Below, piece by piece: positions 55,395 through 64,000 of a stretch of 64,000 bases of DNA. The position numbers and the translations under genes are program-made. Location of the stretch: positions 2,666,001-2,730,000 of the forward strand of contig OY751486.1 of assembly GCA_963565915.1 (NCBI GenBank), in the 5' to 3' direction. The DNA is from Entoloma clypeatum (taxonomy: Eukaryota > Basidiomycota > Agaricomycetes > Agaricales > Entolomataceae). The notes below the pieces were generated by a model. The model made no database searches and had not been told where the DNA came from. It saw only the letters and a list, made by a program, of their open reading frames with translations. Positions within the stretch are counted from its first letter, which is position 1; each line of letters begins with the position of its first letter.

Positions 55395-56160
55395 GGCACC
55401 CCCTTGCTCACTATGACACTATGTAGTGTTATGTATATAGCACTATGAAATGTGACCACACTTTGCTGTATTTAGATGCACACAGCCAGAATATAACAAA
55501 CAAGGTACAGTCATCCACCACTCTTTGAGACAGGAATTTTGATTCGAGTTGCAGATTCAGAAGCTGATTTACCCTGAAAAAATTGGGCTATATTTTCAGT
55601 TGGAGGAATGTCTTATGTAGCTTGTCTCACCAGGATCTGTAGACAATGAATATATTCTTTGAAGGATCTGAGGATCAGTACAAATTATCGTTATCAATGA
55701 ACCACCATTCAATGAGACAGTCACATGAACATCAGACGTGATGAAATTCTATATTTGGATACTATCTAATCTGATCATCCATTTTGGTGTCCTCTCCATT
55801 GTCATTTGCAAAATTTTCCTTGTCTTCCTTGTGTTGAGGTGATGCTAAGTCAAACGATGTCGCAAGCCCAAACTTAGGAATGAAGTGGAAAGGTGATGAC
55901 AGAACTGTATTGCCAAGAGACCCAGCAGGAATCTCAAGAGAACAAGCTAGCGAATACAAGAGAAAAGAGTGCTACTTATATACTGTAATACATGTGGTGT
56001 ACATGTGTTGCACAGCCATAGATATGAGGAGATATGATATGATGAGGATAAGATGTAGATGAGATTAGATGAGATGAGATTAGATAAGATAAAAAGTGAA
56101 AGTACAATCATAACTTTACCCCCTTTCTAGATCTCGAATTCCAGGTGAGATATGATGTCA
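55395..56160. other. Non-coding stretch with the probable 3' LTR of gypsy-8
   Basis: I see no gene. Near its right end an LTR start is likely: on the minus strand AAAGGGGGTAAAG (56131-56119, a polypurine tract) is followed by TGATTGTACTTTCAC at 56112. A TATATAAGTAGC box (about 55981-55970) follows. The other LTR end is unclear, perhaps near 55.89 kb. A GATGA/GATTA-type simple repeat lies at 56030-56095. Confidence 0.45.
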
Positions 56161-57196
56161 TCAGGGGTGTCCATGAAGTTTCTTAAATTCTAATCCTTCA
56201 AAGATGGTTGCATGTAAGCACTGGGAAGCATTCAGGTTTAATTTATAGAAGTCTTCAATTGATTCTTGTGAATGTTCTAGGTAATCCTTGGATTCCCATG
56301 TGTTGTGATCTGGAGTCAGACCTTTCCATTGCACTAAATATTCCAACTTTCCTCTCTTCAACCTTGAGTCAATAACTCTAGCGACACCATACTCTTTCTC
56401 ACCATTAATAACTATAGGGTTTGGTGCCTGCACCTTTGTGATTTAAATAGCAGTTCTTTGAATAACCGGACCTGCGATACATTGATAACTGGGTGGATTT
56501 TCCAAGTTTTTGGTAATTTAAGTTCCACAGCATGTGATGAAATAACTTTTGTTACAGCATAGGGCCCGATCCATTGTTCGGCAAGTTTCTTTAACAGTCG
56601 GTTCAACTTTAGATCTTTTGTTGATAACCAGACTTTGTTGCCAACTTTGTAGACCGGTGCATCACTTCTTTTCAAGTTTGCATACCGTTCCACTTCCTCT
56701 CTTGCTTTAACTAATGCCTCTTCTGCTTCCTCATGAATTTTCTTCATTCACTCAGCGAATTCTTTGGCCAGTTCTGACCTCTCTGCCCTCTGAGGTTCCA
56801 TGCCCATCCTAGGGTTAATTTCATAATTTACATAGAATGGCAAAAACTGAGTTGCTGTGTGAATTTTATTATTATAGGCAAATCTGCGGTTGCCATCCAT
56901 TCAGGCCAATCTGTTTGCCGATGGGAGATAAATGATCTTAGATATTGTTCCAACTCCTGGTTGATATGTTCCATTTGTCCGTCTGTTTGTGGATGATATG
57001 CCGTTGATAATTTAGTTGTGATTCCCAATATTTTACTTAGTTCCTTCATAAATGCTGCTGTGGATTGTGGTCCACAATCTGATGTTAATGATTCAGGAAG
57101 GCCATGAAGTTTCCAGACTTCGTCCCGATATAGTTTAGCTAATCCTTCTGCTGAGACTTTGTAATGTGTTGTTACAGGGAGCTCCAAATACCCCAC
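56161..57196 (-). pseudogene. gypsy-8 integrase and chromodomain
   Basis: Reading leftwards gives the integrase core (WKLHGLPESLTSDCGPQS, AYHPQTDGQMEHINQELEQY), the GPY region (EQWIGPYAVTKVISSHAVEL) and a chromodomain (RLKRGKLEYLVQWKGLTPDHNTWE). Frameshifts near 56800 and 56430 split it. Conserved DRGPQ and QTERIN read DCGPQ and QMEHIN, each a change that one CpG transition explains. The integrase N-terminus and everything upstream are gone at about 57190. Confidence 0.8.
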
Positions 57197-57343
57197 ATAG
57201 CACGGAGTAAACTAGACCAGTGAATGGATTGCTAGGGTACTCGTGCAGGTGTGAAGATAAGGGCTGGGGCTTATGTAAGGTAAACAACTACCTAAATAGG
57301 GTTTGCCATGAAGCCCTAGCCAAACAACACCAGATCCGTTACA
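57197..57343 (-). repeat. Truncated 3' LTR (gypsy-9) with polypurine tract
   Basis: The minus strand reads GAAGGGGGGTA then TGTAACGGATCTGG, a polypurine tract (57354-57344) followed by an LTR start. The LTR is cut at about 57197 by gypsy-8 sequence. It implies that the sequence to the right (57.35 kb upwards) is the 3' region of a minus-strand LTR element. Confidence 0.55.
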
Positions 57344-57354
57344 TACCCCCCTTC

Positions 57355-57652
57355 AAGATTGCCGTTGCAATCTTAACTAGGGCCTCTCTAACCTAGTACG
57401 ATATTTTCTTCTGTTTTTCGCTATTCAGTTTTCCTGAAGGCAGTCGTCTGACTGCCACAATGTTCTTACAAGTAAAAACAATTTTTATTGGCCGACAGTT
57501 TATGACTGTCAGTAACGAGTCATAAAGGGAGTTGGTTGACACACGTGTGTCAACCAGAAAGCAGAATAGGGCGAGATAGCATAAAGCTACTCGCCGCCTC
57601 GCAATTGTCCATGCATATAAAAAAGAAACAAATTGTAGGCCTGAGGGCCTAC
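57355..57652. other. Array of eight consecutive stem-loops
   Basis: Within 298 bases I read eight perfect or near-perfect hairpins. They are AAGATTGC/GCAATCTT (57355-57374, 4-base loop), ACTAGG/CCTAGT (57376-57397), TTCAG/CTGAA (57424-57438), GGCAGTC/GACTGCC (57439-57456, 4-base loop), GACAGT/ACTGTC (57494-57510), a 24-base perfect palindrome centred on CACACGTGTG (57533-57556), GGCGAG-a-TAGC/GCTA-CTCGCC (57570-57595, one bulge) and GTAGGCC/GGCCTAC (57635-57652, 4-base loop). The stems are unrelated in sequence, so this is not a tandem repeat. The array lies between the stop of the adjoining ORF and the polypurine tract, in a probable 3' untranslated region. Confidence 0.75.
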
Positions 57653-60104
57653 GGTTGAGGGGTCTCATTTCCCAGAGTGCTCCCGCCGTCGTCAGGACCC
57701 GATGTGGAAGGAGCCGCCGCGATACCCAAGGAGTCGTTAGACTTCTGCACTGGGTGAGGGTTGTTAGACCCTCCATCAACCGGCATGGCATCTGCAGCCA
57801 ACGGGTCCGAGGAGTTGTTGGACTCCTGCATGGGGCGAGGGTTGTTGGACCCTCCGAAAGCCGTTCCAAGGTCGTGAAGCCCAGCCTGTGCGACATCCCT
57901 CATTTTGGAGTCCTCTTCCAGGGTGGCCAGCAGCGCCAGCGACAGGGCACCAATGGAGGCAGATATGTTATCCGCTGAAGTTTGTGGAGGGGCCGTTTGT
58001 GGTCCCTCACTTCGTCCGTCGGCGTACTGGTACCGGGGTTCCTCCCCGTACAACAGCCACATAGCGCTGTTCAAGCTCCGGACAGGAGGAACTCAATTTT
58101 CCTCCTCGTGGATGAGGGTCCAGATACAACCCACATCGTTCACCATTGGACTACGCCAACCGCCCCACTGAGGGATCGCTGGTGGGATCCCTCTCCTCTC
58201 AATACAACACAGACGGTCCGTGTCAATTACCCGAAGGTTCTCCAAGTACATCATCCTTGCTGCAAGATGGTTGCGCAAGAATTGCCACCCATATGGGTAC
58301 AAATGACCCACCCATTCCGGCGGGATGCCATCCAAATTCATGACAGCGAGGACATTGTTGTCTGTCATGTTTCTACTGTTGCGGTCATATAAGTCCATCT
58401 GCCAGACGAGAAATGGGAGCCCATCCGTGATTGACACAAATGGCTTGGTGGGATGAAGGTTGTTCCACCGTTCGATAGCCTCGTCATACAGACGAGGCCA
58501 GGCCAATATCGTGGCAAAGTGTCTCATGAACACTTGCCGGGCCTGCGCAGTGGTTGGGGACAAGATTCTTCCCAAGGCGTATCCAAAGACGCTACACCCC
58601 TCAATTTGGAAGGCATAATTGAAGATGATGCCAACTATGGGGTTCAATCCCCCAGGCTGCGCATGGTGAATAAGGAACTTCGTCATTTCTGACGTGTCCA
58701 TAGTGGCCTCAGGCGTATTGAGGCCAGAACCTTGGTTCCCCATTCGCGGCTGAAGCGCATCGCACCAGCCATTGGTGGGATCACCTGAGTAACCCACAGA
58801 GGATCGGTCCCTGGGACGGGTAGCTGTACCCGTTCAAATACATCGTCTCAAGCGACATACTGCATCGCTCGATCCCACTGCTCCTCGGCGACGTTGAATG
58901 TCACTCGACGGAACTCATTGACCAGGAGGTACACTAAGATGTGTTCCTCTGTTCCCATGTACCTGTTGTTAGTGGTCGCGATACTTCTTGGGGGTTCATT
59001 GGAAACCCCCGCAGGACCTTCTTCTGCATCTTCCACTTGATTGGAAGATAGCAACACTCAGAAGTGTTATGTTCAAACTGACAGGTGGCCATTGCATGCC
59101 GCCCTCCGAATACAATATTCGTGCGTCTTGACATGAAGTATTGGTTTGAGACCATTCCCTGGAACATGTTATCGTGTTCCTTACGATTGCTGCCACCAAC
59201 AATGACGACACCCAACAGGTTGGGAATACGCCCAGGCCTGGGATGTTCCCGCTTGGTGGCTTCCTTAGCTGCCTTTTCATCATGTTCGGCCATGCGGGCA
59301 TGAACCTCTTGATTCCTGAGGAGGCACACCTCTTGCGCCTCAGCTGTCTCATCCTCCTCTGTGTCCTCCAGATCATCAGTGAGGGAAGGCTTCTCATCCT
59401 CGTAGTTGTCTGACGATTCTGAGGCTGGGGCCTGTGGAATGTTGTCCAACATTAACGGGTGGACTGCGTTGTCCACCTTTGGCCACTTTATTTCCACTCC
59501 CGAGAGCAGCTGGGGCTCTCCCGGGATGTGTGGGGGAGGAATGATATGTTCCACCACATCACTTCTAGGACGCCTATGCCTTCCAGGGCCCTTGGATCCT
59601 TGAGAGATCCTTTCAACCTGTGGGTCCATGAAGATAAGACCGAGGCTGAGGGTCCTGCTAAAGGACCCTCTTGTTCCTAGTACAGGATGACAAGGGTTTT
59701 GTAGAGAACCCTCCCTGACTGCACACCTTCCGGGGACAGCGCACATCCTCCTCTTGTGGGGGAGACTGAGGGGAAGCGGGTCGCTTCCGTTGTGCCATGA
59801 CAAGGTCATTTTCTGCTTGTCAACGGGCATTGTTTGCCTGTTCGACCTCTCAGCGAAGGTCCTGAATTGTTGTCGTAAGTTGGCGGATTGTCAGGACTGC
59901 CGATTCGTTCAAGATCGCGTCTTGGGCCACTTCTAGCCCAACCCCTTCGTGATCCAAGAGACCTAAGAGCTCCCGCTGGAACTCTCCACCTTCCTCGAGC
60001 TCGCTCTGAGCAAGCTCCACCGCAGTCGCCTTCTGTTTCCCCCTGCTTCTGGAGGACGCATTGTTCTCCCTGTGGTCCAACGCGCTCACATCTAGTGTTT
60101 CAAG
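57649..60104 (-). pseudogene. Unrecognised long gene, decayed
   Basis: Reading leftwards from 60104 gives a coiled-coil N-terminal part (VSALDHRENNASSRSRGKQK, LTIRQLTTTIQDLR), an acidic middle (DDLEDTEEDETAEAQE) and a conserved-looking region (MTKFLIHHAQPGGLNPIVG, FGYALGRILSP, NVLAVMNLDGIPPEWVGHLY, GWRSPMVNDVGCIW). The tail is S/N/P-rich. TGAs at 59850, 59820, 58848 and 58093 each fit a lost CGA arginine, and at least one frameshift is present. I do not know the family. Its place next to an LTR and polypurine tract suggests it belongs to an LTR element, as gag or as a gene downstream of pol. A captured host gene is the alternative. Confidence 0.5.
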
Positions 60105-60352
60105 GTTCAGTCCAATAGAACTGGAACCGGACCAGACTGAACTGAAAAATGAACTGAAATAGACGGAGACCGCAGTCTCGGTCTTGCTAAATTGGGACGG
60201 CCCCGGTCTTCGGTCTCAACAAAAACTTTTTTTTTGAAGACCAGTAAAAGACTGGGTGAGACCGGTAAAAGACCGGTTGAGACCGGTCTAGACCAGTCTT
60301 TTGGGTGCTAATACAGGGTCTACATATGTATTTACAGAACATGAGGATGGGC

Positions 60353-60670
60353 CGTTGGGCTCGAGTGGTGGCCGTTGGGCTCAAGTGGTGGCTGTTGGGC
60401 ACGAGTCGAGGCCGTTGGACATGAAGGAAGGGCGTTAGGCATGAGTCGAAGCCGTTGGGCACCAGTGGGGGCCATTGGGGCGCGATAGGGAGCCGTTGGG
60501 CGCAAGTGGAGGCTGTTGGGCGTGGGTGGAGGCCGTTGGGCGTGAGTGGAGGCTGTTGGAGGCGAAGGGACGCCGTTGGGCATGAAAGGATGCCATTGGG
60601 CACGAGAGGGGCCATTGGGCGCGGGTGGAGGCCGTTGGGCGCCAGAAAGGGCTGTTGGGCAAGAGTGGGC
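60353..60670 (+). repeat. Minisatellite arm of element S (left)
   Basis: Imperfect units of about 20-21 bases with the consensus GGCCGTTGGGCGYGAGTGGA are repeated some fifteen times. Open frames across it on both strands (rich in A, Q, R, P, or in G and W) are products of the repeat. Confidence 0.85.
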
Positions 60671-61734
60671 ATGAAAGTCAGATGGCGAACTGGGCAAAGG
60701 GTTTGTTTGGCCCAGAAAGCAGCCAAAGCAAATAAGGGCAAATAGCCTGCCCTTGTTTGGATGCGCATCAGGCGCGCATCAAATGTGTCAACTAAATATA
60801 AACACACTTAAAAAAACATCGCACATCTGCCTACAGGTCTTACACAGGGGCAGCAAAAGCTTATGCACTATATCAATTAAGTATTAGAGCATTTTGTGTC
60901 ACTGACTATGTATCTACTTTGTGAAATTTCGCCACAGATCTTATGATATAGTGATGCAGAGCTCTGCACCAAATAATAGTAAACAATGCGCAGAATGCAT
61001 CGCGTGGGTGCGCGTGGCACCTTTCTCATGGTCTAATAAGGGTTTTAAGTCATAGAACTCATAAATACATATATATTGACCTTCTGAAACACCTTGAATA
61101 ATTTTAAGATGTCTACATAAGATAGAAATAATCAAATGTGCATATTTCAGTAAAAGTGTTATATCTCCATGATTGATCCACCAAATTTGAAAAACAAATG
61201 TGCTGTGAGATCCCCTGAATGGGGAGAATCCAAAGCTGAAGTAAAATTTTCTGGTCAAAACTTTCGACCTATTTTGCTTATATTCACCTTATTAAGTCCT
61301 TGAATTTGATTTGCATGGTCTGAATAGATTTACATACAATGTTGCAATAGTATATATTTACTACATGTAGTTTAAAGGGGTTGTGGAAAGGAGAAAGTGA
61401 GGAAATGATGTTTTTTGTGTTTGAGGTAACTCATGATGCACTGTTTATCACGATTTACAATGTGATTTGATACATCAATTTGCTGCCCAGACTCTCTACC
61501 ATACATGGCTCATGTATCTAACTGTATATATACTTCTTATAGGTTTATAAACATCCCTAAATCAGTTAATAAGTATATTTGAGGCCTGTGATGCCATGGT
61601 TTGGGCATTGAGGCCGCGAGTTTCAACAACACACTCGCTCAGCATTGACTGCCAAGCACCTCGGCAATCGCCAAAAGTTGAACCATAAGTCGACGGCCAG
61701 CGAAACGTTCCCACAGTTCTTTTTATCCCCCACC

Positions 61735-62130
61735 TCCACTCCATATGGCCACCACCTCCACCCAATGGCCACCACTCATGGCTAACGACCACCACTTGTG
61801 GCCAATGGCCCGCTATTGCCCCCTCTAGCGCCCAACGGCCTACTTTTGCAGACAATGGCCTCTGTTCACACCCAACCCCTCCACCCATGCCCAACGGCGT
61901 CGACTCGCGCCCAACGGCCTCCACTTGCACCCCACGGCCTCGACTCACCCCCAACGACCTCGACTCACGCCCCACGGCCTCCACCCACGCCCAACGCCCC
62001 CTATCGCGCCCAACAGCCTCCACTCACATCCAAAGCCGCCAAATCACGCCCAAAGCTGCCAAATCGCACCCAACAGCGCCGACTCATGCCCAATGTGTCG
62101 AACAGCCTCCGTTCATGCCCAATGGCTACC
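61735..62130 (-). repeat. Minisatellite arm of element S (right)
   Basis: These are the same kind of units in inverse orientation (CCACTCACGCCCAACGGCCT type), about 18 copies, becoming more diverged at both ends. Together with the left arm they could fold into a long imperfect stem around the core. Confidence 0.85.
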
Positions 62131-62338
62131 ACTCTGTATATATATTTAGCCACAATGTATAATTAATCGACCCACCAAACCAGTTCTGACCGGTTCGGTC
62201 CACCGTCCATGGGTCTGATGGACCGGTCCTGAGTGGTCTGGTCCGGTTTTTTGCCCTTTTGTCATATATGAAGACCAGTCTCGGTCTTGGTCTATGCCCC
62301 TCGGAGTGTCGTGGTCCTGGACCTTCATAGTCCAGTTC

Positions 62339-62764
62339 CATCTGATCCGCCCAGGACCCTCCCATTCACGGAGGAGAGGGCACTGGCAAGCCCCATGACT
62401 GCGTGGGTGGATTTTGAAATCCACCCTGATATGTCGCCGGCCCCTGATGGGCCTGCACATTCTGGGGATACTCTATGTGTCCCCTAGGGTATTGCGCGAA
62501 CTGCGCATACTGTGTCTGGGGCAGCGGCTGCCCCATCATTGGTCGCGATATCCAGGAGGGGTTTTGAGGCACTCTCTGTGCGCCTCTTCCCCCCCTTCCA
62601 GAACCGCCCCTGTGGTTCTGAGATCCCTGCAGACGGTTTGAGCTGCGCCCCTGGGAACCGCTGCCTGTAGCTTCATCCTCGCTGTGCAGCATGTCGAAGC
62701 AGTGTGAATTGTGGAAGTAAGAAGGGAAAAATTTCCCAAGGTCACTGCAACACACGTGACCCAT
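62339..62764 (-). pseudogene. Q/G/P-rich fragment upstream of element S
   Basis: The minus strand encodes FFPSYFHNSHCFDMLHSEDE, then a G/R-rich stretch (RGGSGRGGRGAQR) and a Q/P/Y-rich stretch (QTQYAQFAQYPRGHIEYPQN). A TGA at 62366-62368 follows, which CGA would repair, then WADQMELD, where element S begins. It may be the upstream part of the broken gene at 57649-60104. RGG and Q-rich composition is common in RNA-binding proteins, but no domain is clear. Confidence 0.4.
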
Positions 62765-62989
62765 TCAACACTCCCATGGTCCACTGATTATCACTAGAGG
62801 ATGCCAATCATCCTCTTCACTGTCGCTTGGACAGTTGAGCAGGGCAGCGGACACCCTGCAGTTCCAGATACCGGTCAAGGGCTGCCAAGTCCTTGCATGA
62901 TGACTGCGGCTCCCATGTTGTGTTGCCTAAACTCCATTGAACCTCAAACTCGAGGTTCCCACCATTCCACTGATGGCCCAACAGTTCCT

Positions 62990-64000
62990 CTATGAACCAC
63001 TCGAGCCTTGTCCGACCGTACTTCTTTCAACATGGAGGGCATATGTCCTCCGTTCAACTCAAACGGAGCATACCCCGTCATTGTAAGGGCGACCTTATGA
63101 TCCAAGACTCGAACTCAGATACTTGCAAGGGAGATCCGAAGTTTAGATTGAGCAGTCTGATAAGTAATACAACACACACCTTGCAAGGGAGATCTGAAGA
63201 GAAAGTTCTAAGGATTCCCCTGCAAGCTAGCGAGATAAATAGTAAAATGAGATATGAAATAAGAGATAAAATGAGACGCATGAATGATGAGCAATGATCG
63301 GGAGTAGGGATGGGGGATGAATGGAAACAAGATGAATGATAGTACCTGCGATCCGACGTGCGGAGTAGCGGATGAGCGTGGAGTCGTCGGATGTGGAGAG
63401 GCAGATAAGATGTCGGAGGCAGCAGATACGATCGGAGGACGTCGGAGATGGTGGAATAGAAAGGAAAGGAAGAAAGGAAAGGAAAAGTGAAAAGTGAAAG
63501 TGGTTGCCCTTTCAGTCGTTCCTGATATGTTCGCATTTATTGCGAACTCCATAAGGTCCACCCTGTCCACCCAGTCCTTCTGGTCATGACAGACAACCAT
63601 ACGGAAAATCTGGCCAACACTTCTGTTGGCCCGTTCCGTCTGTCTGTTGGTTTGTGGGTGGAAGGATGTCGACATTAGGAGCTTAGCTCCCAACATCCTG
63701 TGTAGCTCATGCCACCATTTTGACATGAATTTCGAATCTTGATCGCTCACGATCGAGCTAGGGAGTCTGCAGGTGCATGATTTCCCTACAATACACCCAC
63801 AAAAGCTCTGATGCTTATTGGTGCATACTGGGATGAGATGCACCATGCTCGCCATTCAGCAGATAACCACCCATAGGTAGTTATACCCCTTGGACTCCGG
63901 GAATGGGCCCACAAAGTCCATTCCTATGGAGTCCCAAGGCTTCATTGGGATGGGGAGTGGGTGGACTTTTCCCATAGGGGGTCGGTTCGACCCCTTCGCT
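62990..64000 (-). pseudogene. Ty3/gypsy integrase split by a solo LTR
   Basis: Reading leftwards from the window edge gives PWDSIGMDFVGPFPES (first Asp), a TGA at 63856-63858 that CGA would repair, SSIVSDQDSKFMSKWW (second Asp) and FHPQTNRQTERANRS (Glu). After the solo LTR it resumes in frame as GYAPFELNGGHMPSML. The frame then drifts out of recognisable integrase by about 62990. The element's RT lies beyond the window. Confidence 0.85.
63082..63514 (-). repeat. Solo LTR of the gypsy-1 family
   Basis: This 433-bp LTR starts TGTAAGGGC and ends GCCCTTTCA. It is flanked by GTCAT (63077-63081) and GTCGT (63515-63519), a 5-bp duplication in which one copy has lost a CpG. Subtracting it rejoins the integrase frame as ANISGTTGYAPFELN. 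It shows that the gypsy-1 family inserted elsewhere nearby and was reduced by LTR recombination. Confidence 0.9.

Larger units (their letters stand above)
60105..62338. mobile_element. Element S: inverted-repeat element with minisatellite arms
   Basis: Both ends contain inverted AACTGGA and GACCGGT-rich blocks (60118-60310 and about 62165-62338). Inside are inverted minisatellite arms, and between them a core (about 60780-61560) homologous to element R. It interrupts a broken gene whose parts lie on either side. I could not fix exact ends or a target duplication. No transposase is visible. Confidence 0.5.

Noticed and set aside
60332..60807. Long open frames rich in P, Q, R, N and A across the S minisatellite, also at 61798-62166
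   Set aside because: They are the translation of a roughly 20-base tandem unit in several frames on both strands. There is no start context and no domain, so they are not genes.
60353..62130. Possible CRISPR-like array
   Set aside because: The units are contiguous imperfect minisatellite repeats without unique spacers, in a eukaryotic transposon context.

Overview
The window looks like a gene-poor, transposon-dense part of a basidiomycete genome, most likely an agaricomycete. The evidence is short 50-71 nt GT-AG introns, chromodomain-type Ty3/gypsy elements, Ty1/copia elements whose primer site matches an internal part of initiator tRNA, a Tad-like LINE, and decay almost confined to CpG sites. 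I see no tRNA, rRNA, CRISPR array, or bacterial or viral gene. Coordinates marked approximate were set by eye.

Layout. 1-6.97 kb is the only host-like stretch: two tandem paralogous genes for an uncharacterised multi-pass membrane protein (1040-2860 and 3345-5203, minus strand), then about 1.8 kb with no clear gene. 6.97-8.71 kb holds the 3' end of a gypsy-1 family element, cut by the 1.24 kb LTR of a second element (gypsy-4, 8.71-14.4 kb: LTR, tRNA-type primer site, gag, -1 frameshift site, protease, truncated RT). 14.4-19.46 kb is gypsy-3, with integrase (interrupted by a 5'-truncated LINE carrying a 15-bp target duplication), an antisense Zn2Cys6 gene, and a 3' LTR. It abuts, head to internal site, the inverted gag-RT half of the same family (gypsy-2, 19.46-23.87 kb), which carries a Tc1/mariner element. 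23.87-34.34 kb is a complete gypsy-1 element on the minus strand, interrupted by a complete-length copia-1 on the plus strand whose removal restores the reading frame.

34.3-57 kb is a mosaic. Gypsy-7 (minus) contains a DNA-transposon-like element R (36476-45666, 3-bp target duplication), which itself contains copia-2 (37598-43616). A 2.9 kb near-perfect inverted duplication (34.6-37.47 and 51.7-54.56 kb) and a 1.7 kb direct duplication (50.0-51.71 and 53.53-55.24 kb) overlie this. 56.2-64 kb holds more gypsy integrase debris, a run of eight stem-loops beside an LTR, a long unrecognised broken gene, a second element (S) that shares its core with R, and an integrase split by a solo LTR.

Common themes. 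The elements use three priming styles: tRNA 3' end (gypsy-4), Tf1-like self-priming (gypsy-1, gypsy-7), and half-tRNA-iMet as in Drosophila copia (copia-1, copia-2). All six differences I found between paired LTRs are CpG transitions, and nineteen premature TGA codons sit where a CGA arginine codon would restore the protein. This points to cytosine methylation followed by deamination as the main force silencing the region. The strongest candidates for something new are the antisense Zn2Cys6 gene inside gypsy-3, the membrane/zinc-ribbon-like ORF that starts inside the copia-2 LTR, the eight-hairpin array at 57.36-57.65 kb, and the R/S family with a conserved core and unrelated repeat-array arms.
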